From Aquatica leii (taxonomy: Eukaryota > Arthropoda > Insecta > Coleoptera > Lampyridae): 64,000 nucleotides of DNA. This document shows, piece by piece, positions 55,889 through 64,000 of the stretch. The DNA is taken from positions 59,349,505 to 59,413,504 of the forward strand of contig CM069436.1 of assembly GCA_035610365.1 (NCBI GenBank), in the 5' to 3' direction. Positions within the stretch are counted from its first letter, which is position 1. The number at the start of each line of letters is the position of its first letter. The notes under the pieces are model-generated. The model had not been told where the DNA came from and did no database searches. It worked only from the letters and a program-made list of their open reading frames with translations. A program made the position numbers and the translations under genes.

Positions 55889-56907
55889 GTATATTAAAAC
55901 ACAAGTTACAGAATGAATGCGCTTCAATCACGAGACCGGGTTTCGAACACGAGCCGCGCAGCGGCGAGTTTATGAAGCGGTCGAGTGATTGAAACGTATT
56001 CTATGACGTGTGCTTTATACTATTTTCTCTATTTCGATAAAATATTTTATATTTTTTGTATAATTTTAATTTTAAAACAACATTGGGAAACTTTTTTATT
56101 TTATTGAATTGGCAACACTTACACTTTGACATATTAAAGTTTATGTGTTAACCTAAAATTTCATACGAAATGATCTCTTTATACATTTATAAGTAAATAA
56201 GTTTGAATTAATAGGACGTCTTTATTTTATCTTGGCATCAACATTTGAATTTCAATTGTTAAGTTACAATAGTTTTGATTTCTGTTTCGTGTAACGTCAA
56301 CTTACGATGCAAAGATACCAACCTTGAAAAAACTAACGTTACTAGAATTCGTGTAAGAATTTGCTTATTCTTACACGCTATTCGCTAATTCTCATATCGA
56401 AATAGAGAATAGTATATTAAAACACAAGTTACAGAATGAACGCGCTTTAATCACGAAACCGGTTTCATACACGAGCCGCGCAGCGGCGAGTTTATGAAGC
56501 GGACGAGTGATTGAAACGTATTCTATGACGTGTTTTATACTATTTTCTCTATTTTGATACAATAATTAATATTTTTCGTATAATTTTAATTTTAAAACAA
56601 CATTGGGAAACTTATTATTTTATTGAATTGGCAACACTTACACTTTGACATATTGAAATTTATGTGTTAACCTAAAATCATACGAAATTATCTCTTTATA
56701 CCTTTATAAGTAAGTAACTTTGAATTACTAGGACATTTTTGTTTTACCTTGGCATCAAAATTTGAATTTCAATTGTTAAGGTCCAATAATTTTGATTTAC
56801 CAACTTTGAAAAAATTAAAATTACTAAAATTCGTGTAAGAATTTGCTTATTCTTACACAGATTTTAGTGTAAGAATTGTTAATTCTCATGTCGAAATAGA
56901 GAAACTT
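55889..56907. repeat. Two-unit tandem repeat, period about 523 bp, with CpG-rich palindromes
   Basis: The unit starts GTATATTAAAACACAAGTTACAG at 55889 and again at 56412 and ends TCGAAATAGAGAA. Each unit opens with an imperfect palindrome of about 140 bp around GAGCCGCGCAGCGGCGAG, and each ends with a hairpin (TGTAAGAATTTGCTTATTCTTACAC). The two units are very similar, with small indels. Confidence 0.8.
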
Positions 56908-57190
56908 CTTTCTATATCTACTGACGTAATAGAGCAATATTTTAATTTAGACAGTAAACTAATTTGCCAAGCAAGATCTTCTGCAGAAAAGTTGCCTTCG
57001 AAAATACTGACAACTTTTCGCAAACACTAGAAACTCTCATTTTTTTCTAGTATCTTTTCTAATTTATTTCTAATTTTAACCCCTTTTTTTCCGTGATTTT
57101 TTTACAATGAGCAGAAAAATTAACTAACACAACTTCTTTTATTGCATCAAAATGATTTGCGTAGAAAATTGCTGCTTTAATCCATGTTCC

Positions 57191-57860
57191 TCATCTTCTA
57201 ATTATGAGCTCTGGAGGCAAGCTTACCTCTTTATAGTATTGCACTCGTAAAGGTGCTTTGAAAAATACTTTTTTCACGTTTGAAATTAATTTATTGACCA
57301 AATCAAATTTACTTCTAACAACTTCTGCTATTCTGTTTATGCCGTGAAGAAGACAAGTGACGTGGACCATATATGGATAAAATATTTTTAAATTTTGTCC
57401 TACTTTTACCATATACGGAGCGGCATCTGATAAAAATATTAAAAACTTTTCAGCTTTAATTTCATTAGGCAAAAAGAAGGCTGAGAGGGTTTTGCTGAAT
57501 AAAACGGCTTACAGTCATATTATTCGCTTTCTCCAGTCGTTTTGAAGCTATTAAAAAAGGTTCTCATGGTTCATCCTCTTTTAAGGCACCGATTATAAGA
57601 TGCACCATATATCGACCACATGCATCTAAACTTTCATCAATAATTACGTAAAAGTTATCGCTTAAAGAAACTTTAATTTCCTCAATTACTCTATCATACA
57701 ATGCATTCAAATTGCCCTTTCTTAGTGTTGCCTCCTTAGGAATATTGAAGTTACAATATTTTTGCAGAAATTGCCTAAAGTGTGTATTTTGCAATTTTTT
57801 TAAAGGAATGTTTGCTGCTAAACGTCTTTCAAGATCTCGTGAACTGTGGCGCTGTAGTCT
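57191..57860 (-). pseudogene. CGGBP1-like hAT transposase fragment
   Basis: The minus strand reads DLERRLAANIPLKKLQNTHF, then EATLRKGNLNALYDRVIEEI, FYVIIDESLDACGRYMVHLI, and (57472-57191) FLSDAAPYMVKVGQNLKIFY, VTCLLHGINRIAEVVR and NVKKVFFKAPLRVQYYKE. These follow the DUF659-type transposase order seen in CGGBP1-like proteins. The N-terminal zinc finger and the C-terminal dimerisation part are missing, and a frame change near 57480-57560 divides the pieces. Confidence 0.75.
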
Positions 57861-59149
57861 GTATATGTCAACATATTGTTATGATCTGTCTTACAAACAT
57901 TCGCCGGTACATTTTTTCTAACCTATATTTGCTTTTATCGTTGTATTTGTTGTTAATAAGTCTTTAGGTATTATTGTAAATAAATTAATTTTTATTTAAT
58001 AAATAAATATCTGATTGTTTTTAATTTTTATTGACGTAAGTGCCTTTTAAATAGACTAGCGTTTTAGGATTTCAGATAGACTTGTCAAATTTTTGAGTTT
58101 TAGTATATTAATTCCGATTTTCGATTAAGGTCACAGTTCACGACATAATAAAATGCCTCTAACAAGGCTTTGCATAGGTCTTGATTGAACACATTTTTTT
58201 CATTTTTCGATTCGTCTTGATCTTGAACATTTTGAAGTAATATACGAAGCGACTACTGAACGGGACTTATTGCCATTTTTTTAGTTTTAACTTATGACTC
58301 GCTGTTCTTAAATGTTGGTCGATTTTAAACTTTTTCTCACAGAAAATCTGTAGAAAAAAAAATGTTCAAGCACCAAAAAGAAATTAATTTTCATATGAAC
58401 AAAAGCGGAATTGTCTACAATTTGACGAATTTACTAAACTAAACAGCAATTTTTAAAGTCCACACACAGTCAGATACTATATTTTTAAAAACCTTGAAAA
58501 ACGGTGACAGACTAGTACTTTATTTCTAAAATTGCTCTGATGGGAAGAGGCATATTATATAGAATTCAGATACCTACGTAAATATTAAAATGAATCTAAT
58601 TTACGATTTTAGAACAGGGCTTGCAAAATACTTTCTCTTCATTTAACTTTAACTCGGGATAACACTTTATTCAAACACTTTTTTGAATGGTAGACATATT
58701 TAAATTTAAAATATACAAAACACTACAAAAGCACTATTACGATACTACGTTTGCGGAAAACAGAAAAAATAATATTAGTCCCTTTAAAGCAGGTAAGTAC
58801 CTACTTTATTTTTAGAAATTGTTTTTGCGTAAATATTGTTTAACAATACGTATTTTGAATACTAAAATATTATCTTTTTCTTGGAAAACCCCTCAATTTC
58901 AGAAATTAATTCAATGGCATTGTAATGTAATCTTTTGTCGCCTTGTTTTATATCGTTCCAAGTTATAAAATTCAATCTAATTTATTGTAATGAAATGTAA
59001 CTAGAATTTTAAAATTTTATAATAATTTATTTTTAGAATATGCAAAATAAATCGTGTTTAGCTTAAATATGCAATGTTGTTTGAAATAAGCAAAAATATG
59101 CAATATATGCATCTAAATGCACTTTGCATATATTCCGCTCTCTACGAGT

Positions 59150-59990
59150 AAACCAAACACCAGTAAAAATAAAACAAAAAAATGAGGACAAATTAGACAA
59201 AGTTTTAGACTGTTGCACAAATTAACGTAAATGGAAGAGTGGAGAAAACGAACACTTTTTTTGCTCATAAGAAAATACATAACTACACAAAGAAAGTAAT
59301 AAGTAGAAAGGAAAAATCGATTATGTACTATATAATAATAAATAAAACATCTAGAAAAGAAATTTAAGATACTAGACTAAAAAAGGGAGCAGATATATTT
59401 TCCGATCACTATTTAGTGGCATATAATCTAAAAATACGGGCAGTGAATAAAAACGACTTTACTTAGAAGGATAAATAAAAAACATAAAAAGATATAGAGC
59501 TAAAAGATATAATACAAGAATTTAAGAGATGAATAAAATCTGCAGTAATATAGATAATTTAACACTGGAAAAAACATGGAAAATATTTAAAAAAAAATTA
59601 ATAAAGATAATAGAAGCAGTATGCGGAATCACAAAAAGCATTAAAGTACAGTAGCAAACAAGTTGGTGAAATAAAAGGTAAAGAACAGAGATAAAAATTA
59701 AAAAAAATTGTGGAAAGATAATTTAAAAAATAGAACTGATTAAAAATAAGACAGTTAATAAAGAACAGAAAAAGTCAACAAAAAATGTGCGTGAAGAATT
59801 TGGTGAGAAGATGAAACGGGACAGATTGGAAAATCAAAAACTATGCTAAAGGATATTAAAATTGCTGCGTAAGGGAAAAAACACATAAACATAAACATAT
59901 AAAGACAAGGATGGAAGAACTTTAAAACGCGAAAATAAGTTTATAAAAAGATGGAAAGAAAACTAAGAGTAATACTTCCACTACATAAAA
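59150..59990 (+). pseudogene. LINE fragment (apurinic endonuclease end and linker to RT)
   Basis: Plus-strand remnants read NTFFAHKKIHNYT, then DTRLKKGADIFSDHYLVAYN, the C-terminal SDHxL motif of LINE endonucleases. About 350 bp later come NVREEFGEKMKRDRLENQKL and YKDKDGRTLKRENKFIKRWK, the linker before the reverse transcriptase in jockey/R1-like LINEs. The remainder is missing and stops are frequent. Confidence 0.65.
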
Positions 59991-60270
59991 ACGAGATGTG
60001 TGTGAAATTTTGGCTAAATCCCAAAACTTCTGGCGTAGACTATACAAGGAAGCTATCAAAATCCAGAAGTACGACAATTTCGATAGCGATAATAGAATTG
60101 ATCTAGCACCAGTATGGAAAACCATGTTTCGGAAGACTAATGAACGGGAACCGTTAAGATCCACTGACCTGAACGGCGTAATATAAAAGCTTGTCAAGAT
60201 TCTATACCTTCAGTTTCAGTTCATTTGAAGAAGAACATGACTGTCGAAACGTCGAATATTGTAAATTTTT
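59991..60270 (+). pseudogene. Penelope-like 3' fragment
   Basis: EILAKSQNFWRRLYKEAIKI then IQKYDNFDSDNRIDLAPVWK corresponds to the tail of a Penelope GIY-YIG region (compare ESIEIIKHPNNFNRDHGFEL at 21310-21365). AAGAAGAACATGACTGTCGAAACGTCG follows, a degenerate 3' motif of the kind at 21715. The LINE fragment ends just before it. Confidence 0.55.
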
Positions 60271-60829
60271 CAAAATTTTTACGTTTTTACGCTTTCTAAG
60301 TTTTATAAATTTTGTGAAAAATGTAAATATGGAAAGCGGTTCAAAACCCAAAAGTATTTATTTGTTAGCAAATAAAATAAATTTAGTAAATACGCAAGTT
60401 AATTATACACTCAAATTTAGAACTCTATAAAAAGTGTAGTGAATCGATGTTTTGCTTTAGTGCTAAAATTTTATTGTTTATGCTAGAGCGTTTCAAAGAA
60501 CAGCTGTTTTGTTAACGTTAGAAACAGAAAATGCTAATCAGTAACATCCAGCGCATAGATTAAATTTACGACTGGGCAATATTCATACAGCGCAAGAACC
60601 CATACCAAGATTTTATTACATAACAAATCCTTCCAGCAACATAAAAACCTGGGAAGTAGACACTAGCTAAAATGAAGTGCAGTAATTTAAGTATACAAAG
60701 CTATACTACGAGAAATAACAAATGAGTTGAAAAAAACACTATACCGAAATAGCTCGCATTCAAGAAATAACATAGAAAAAAAAACAAATGAAGATAAACA
60801 AAGATATAGAAAAAAGAAATTAAAGTGAA

Positions 60830-61229
60830 TGTACATATAAAACTAATTTATTTAAACTACGAAAAATATTTTTGCTTATACTAAAAATATGTACACGTTT
60901 AAACTAACCGAACTAATTAAATCTAAGGATATTTATTAAAACACTTACAGTATAACTTATGTATAACGCTATCACTTACACGAAGATAAGATAAAGTCCG
61001 CGGATAACTTCACACACTTGTTTACACTAAAGTCACGTACAAGATTTCAAATTGAATAATCTTCTTAACAATGCCGTCTTCACATTACGGGAATAACTGA
61101 CCTACAATTTGTTTGTTCCGTTTTTACACACATTTTGGAAATCCTTCTCGAGTGTTTCATATCTTTTGGTATACGTTCTAAAAGATGGATAACAACTTCG
61201 AGAAGGCTCTTGAATTTGAGAACGTTTCA
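60830..61229 (-). mobile_element. Solo Gypsy LTR
   Basis: From about TGTACATATAAAAC to GAACGTTTCA, it matches the LTRs of copies A and C (AAATATGTACACGTTTA, CACTTACACGAAGATAAGAT, GTCCGCGGATA). No internal Gypsy sequence adjoins it, so it is a solo LTR, probably from LTR-LTR recombination. No clear target duplication remains. Confidence 0.8.
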
Positions 61230-61458
61230 ATATAATATTTTTATTTTTATTAAAAAACAGGTACTATTCAAAAAATCTTTGTACTAATTTTTTAACCGTT
61301 AGATGTTATACTAAAAAGTATATATTCATTTTTTTCTTTTAATTTCTTTTAAGTGTCAACTACTGGTACCTATACCTAAAGTAGTTATTTATAAAAGCTT
61401 TTAGCAAAATAATTTATTGACTTTGGTAAACAATAAAAAGTAGAGAATATAAAAATAT

Positions 61459-61683
61459 TTATTCTTTCTGTAGTAGTGCAGCTACTTGAAACAAATAAGC
61501 ACCTAATAATTTGATACCTTCATAAAAGTTCTTCTTAGGCATATTTTCGTTGTCTTCTCCTGCACGAATGTGTTTGTCTCCAAGAGGCAGCACCAATATA
61601 CTTTTTTCACTAATTACGCTTAATGTGTTTACTATCTTTAAATCGCGGTCTTCACGAATCATATTTGGATCATCTTTGTAAAT
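61459..61683 (-). CDS. Last exon of a CNDP2-like M20 dipeptidase paralogue
   Basis: After the acceptor TTACATTTTTTGTTTAG the minus strand encodes 74 codons: IYKDDPNMIREDRDLKIVNT, then SILVLPLGDKHIRAGEDNEN, NFYEGIKLLGAYLFQVAALL and a stop. This aligns to the C-terminus of cytosolic nonspecific dipeptidase (human: REGGSIPVTLTF...MLLPVG...DDGAHSQNEK...NYIEGTKMLAAYLYEV). Two active-site features differ: EGGS, which contacts substrate, is EDRD, and the metal-ligand His of GAHSQNE is Gly (RAGEDNE). CNDP2 hydrolyses Cys-Gly and similar dipeptides with two metal ions, so this copy is probably not a peptidase. Upstream exons are outside the window or not recognised. It is either a divergent pseudoenzyme or a decaying duplicate with an open frame. 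Confidence 0.75.
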   Translation of the reverse strand: MYKDDPNMIREDRDLKIVNTLSVISEKSILVLPLGDKHIRAGEDNENMPKKNFYEGIKLLGAYLFQVAALLQKE

Positions 61684-62880
61684 CTAAACAAAAAATGTAA
61701 GTTTAAAGATTTAAAGTAACAAGAATAGAATAAAACATTTTTCTAATTTTTTTTAAATTTTTAATGTACAACTCAGATATTATTTGGGTTAAGCAATTGA
61801 TCATATTCCTGAATATTTGTGGGCTTTAATTTTGACATTGAGTTGGTCGTTATATTCTATTTAAGTTTTTTTTACAAAATCTTTTATTTAATTGACTTTA
61901 AAAAAATATCACGTTTGTAGGCTTATTATTTAAGTTGGCAATATTGTTTAGTTTTAGTTGATAAGAACGGAGGTTAGACAGAGAAGATTTTACCGCCACA
62001 TTCGTTGTTTATAATTCGTACTGTTTTTTTTATGTTTTTGATCCGGATCGCTTGTGTTTTAGTGTTTAACGTTTTGTACAAGTTTGTAAATGTTTTAATA
62101 AACTTATATTTTAAAAATCAAGACGCTTTCTACAGATTTGACTTATATGTTTATTTTTTCGAATCAACACAAACATATTAGATTCAGAATTAGAACAGCT
62201 TTAAAAAGAATGAAAACTTCAGGCTTCAATAATCTGCCTAAGGAGCTAATAAAACATTCAACTACAAGAATACTAAAAATAAACTGTTTTATGTTTTGCA
62301 GGAATACTATACGGAAAAACATTTAAATCTACAATTGAAACGTTGTAAACTAAGACGGATAACGTTCGTACACTTAAACAGATAGTCAAAAAAATTCAAA
62401 CTACTAAAAGTAAAGTTTAAAAATATAAAAAAAAAACAGATTTCTCAGCAAAGGCTGACGACATTAATTTTTGATTATAACTATAATAATAAATATTTTC
62501 TGATCATGTCTAGCCCAGTCAAATTAGACCAAAAAAAGGTCGTGCCTTCTATTAATTCTGACATAGCTGGAAATGATTTTGTTTTACTTTGGACATCCCA
62601 AATAAGAGTAATATGAGTTTGCGACGATTTATGAGTAGAGCGTTTGACGCTATACCCAAAAATCCGTAAAATTTCGGGACTTTTTTGGTTTTTCGCTTAT
62701 ATTTTTTAAACGTGTAGTCGTAACAAAAATCATGTTATATAAAAAATTAAAACGTTTTAAATTTCCTAAAACATTTGTAAAACATTTCTTTTCCTATCTC
62801 TAACTGTCTATGAGATGCTATTTTTTATTTGATTAATTATTTCAAGTAAAGTTTTTTATTTGCATTTTTTGCGTTTGGCA
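61684..62880. other. Probable intron and spacer
   Basis: A+T-rich sequence upstream of the dipeptidase exon. Near 61790-61840 the minus strand reads KLKPTNIQEYDQLLNPNNI, which could be another exon or chance. No other feature. Confidence 0.3.
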
Positions 62881-64000
62881 CAAGATAGTCCAGGAGTAAG
62901 TTCATCAACGATGTCTTTACTCTTCATCTTGGAAATTGTCAAGATCTGTTTCTTCTTCTATCTGGTTCACTTCTTCGTCATCCTTAGATACGCAATTAGT
63001 GCACGTGTGCCCTTTACAATTGGTACATATGGCTGAATACTTAATTTTAGCTTCTCAGCATGAGCAAGCTATTTGGCATCCTTTTGTAAAAGTACACAAA
63101 ATGTTGGTAGGAACAACAACGAAGTTTTTCTTTACACTTTACCTGTAAGTTTGTCTTTATGGAGTACTGGCGCGCAGCTGCCTTAGTTGGAAGCAAACTT
63201 TCCAATCTAAAATTATTTTTTGAGAGTGCTTTCTAGAAGAGAAGTAAGCGAGTTTCGTTCAATGATTTGTTACAGTCACCTATGTAGAGATTCACAATAA
63301 ACAGCAGGCGTGGCGTCAGGATTCTTGACAAAAAACCGTTCTTTGAAGGCTGGTGTTCTTGTGAAACAAGTTAACAAATTTCGTTTTGCCTTGTTTAAAA
63401 TGCAGACGTCCTGTCACAGCCTCTGAAAATATGAAGAAACAACAAATTAATTTTTGCTTCTTTAGAGATCTTACCATTATTTGTACTGTATATGCAAGTG
63501 TCCTTTCTCAGGTTTCAGCAAGAATATGTTGCAGATGAGAAATTTCTACTCATGCGCAGTCAACGGAACCAATAGGTCGATGTCTTCTCTTACAATAAAT
63601 ACATTTTCACCCTGTTCAAGAATATCAATATATCCATATATATATATAAGGCTATACATTCCATTTTGGAATTGTAACCGCTCGTTTGAGCTCTTTTGAC
63701 TTATGTGTTTTACATAGCAGTTAGTCACTCCGCTATGCTATGCTGCTATGATCAAGAATATTAATACTTGTGCTAAAAATCAAAGGATCTGCGTCTTTAG
63801 TGGCCTTCTTGACACGAAAACTTTCAACTGTCAGTTTATCACTAAGCATTGATATCAGACATTTTTTGTTCTGTGTGTTTGATACGAACCGTTTTTTTGT
63901 CATTGTTACTATCATAGACTTGTTAAACAATACTGACGCTGACGACATGTTACGAGTTCTTCAAGTGCTTTCCGCTGGTATAATGCTTTTTCTCAAGCAT
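62880..64000 (-). pseudogene. Multicopy arthropod ORF relic with cysteine-rich tail
   Basis: Minus-strand pieces read KKRFVSNTQNKKCLISMLSD, VKKATKDADPLIFST (63948-63733), KHISQKSSNERLQFQNGMY, EDIDLLVPLTAHE (63728-63546), and a C-terminal Cys-rich end near 63100-62930 (GCQIACSC, CTNCKGHTCTNC, then an acidic tail). This order recalls a high-copy uncharacterised arthropod gene family (KxxFLSNxxNKxRLIxxL, ATxDADxLI, EDTDLLVLL, Cys-rich end), probably spread by transposition. It continues beyond 64000 and is broken by several stops and frame changes. Confidence 0.5.

Larger units (their letters stand above)
55565..59140 (-). mobile_element. hAT transposon, CGGBP1/DUF659-like
   Basis: GCGGAATATATGCAA at the left and TTGCATATATTCCGC at the right form 15-bp inverted repeats. 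Both subterminal zones carry many AATATGCA words. The interior has a minus-strand transposase relic (57191-57860) and a two-unit tandem repeat (55889-56907). No exact 8-bp duplication was seen, so the outer borders may have decayed. Confidence 0.7.

Noticed and set aside
55889-56907. CRISPR-like direct repeats
   Set aside because: There are only two units of 523 bp without spacers, in eukaryotic DNA.
60191-60430. 79-codon plus-strand ORF after the Penelope fragment
   Set aside because: It overlaps the degenerate Penelope 3' motif and has no protein-like features beyond chance.

Overview
The window is A+T-rich insect-type nuclear DNA. The evidence is short GT-AG introns of 49-60 nt, a mitochondrial peroxiredoxin gene, and relics of piggyBac, Tc1/mariner, several hAT lineages, Penelope, LINE and Ty3/Gypsy elements. 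A beetle would fit, but the sequence does not fix the order. No rRNA, tRNA, CRISPR array or prokaryotic gene was seen. Most of the DNA is a nested transposon graveyard around a few host exons.

Host genes: (1) the last two exons of an Ig-domain single-pass receptor, FGFRL1-like (686-1532, +); (2) a complete six-exon mitochondrial typical 2-Cys peroxiredoxin (17068-18555, +, 215 aa); (3) a complete two-exon gene for a 56-residue secreted four-cysteine peptide (27250-27468, +); (4) the last exon of a CNDP2-like M20 dipeptidase paralogue that has lost two active-site motifs (61459-61683, -). Three weaker candidates are a 129-nt exon (50601-50729, -), a short terminal exon (41775-41861, +) and a two-helix microprotein ORF (38704-38898, +).

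Mobile DNA, left to right: Gypsy LTR end (1-77); hAT relic (2434-4440); Tc1/mariner-like element (about 4480-9516) with a hAT (4638-8085) inside its terminal repeat, itself hit by a foldback with hammerhead-like cores; a pair of ACCCAATC-end elements (11690-12600, 14719-16336) around a piggyBac (12801-14511); a Penelope insertion with an inverted 5' part and 13-bp target duplication (19916-21845); Gypsy copy A (22095-26590); hAT with 8-bp duplication (27977-30371); Gypsy copy D (30653-36531) with Gypsy copy C (31585-34070) inserted in it; Gypsy fragment E (39541-40620); Tc1-like relics (42.6-50.1 kb); a TA-flanked element of unassigned superfamily (52484-54990); a CGGBP1-like hAT (55565-59140) with an internal tandem repeat; LINE, Penelope and solo-LTR pieces (59.15-61.23 kb); and a multicopy cysteine-rich ORF relic (62.88-64.0 kb).

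The most striking observation is that the Gypsy family here carries an extra ORF between pol and the 3' LTR. It reads as a macro domain of the OARD1/TARG1 (ADP-ribosyl-glutamate hydrolase) type followed by a CCCH zinc finger. Parts of this module are visible in three separate copies. Viral macro domains remove antiviral ADP-ribosylation, so an ADP-ribose eraser in an insect LTR retrotransposon is a plausible host-defence antagonist. That function is inference; the fossils only show the domain and its place.
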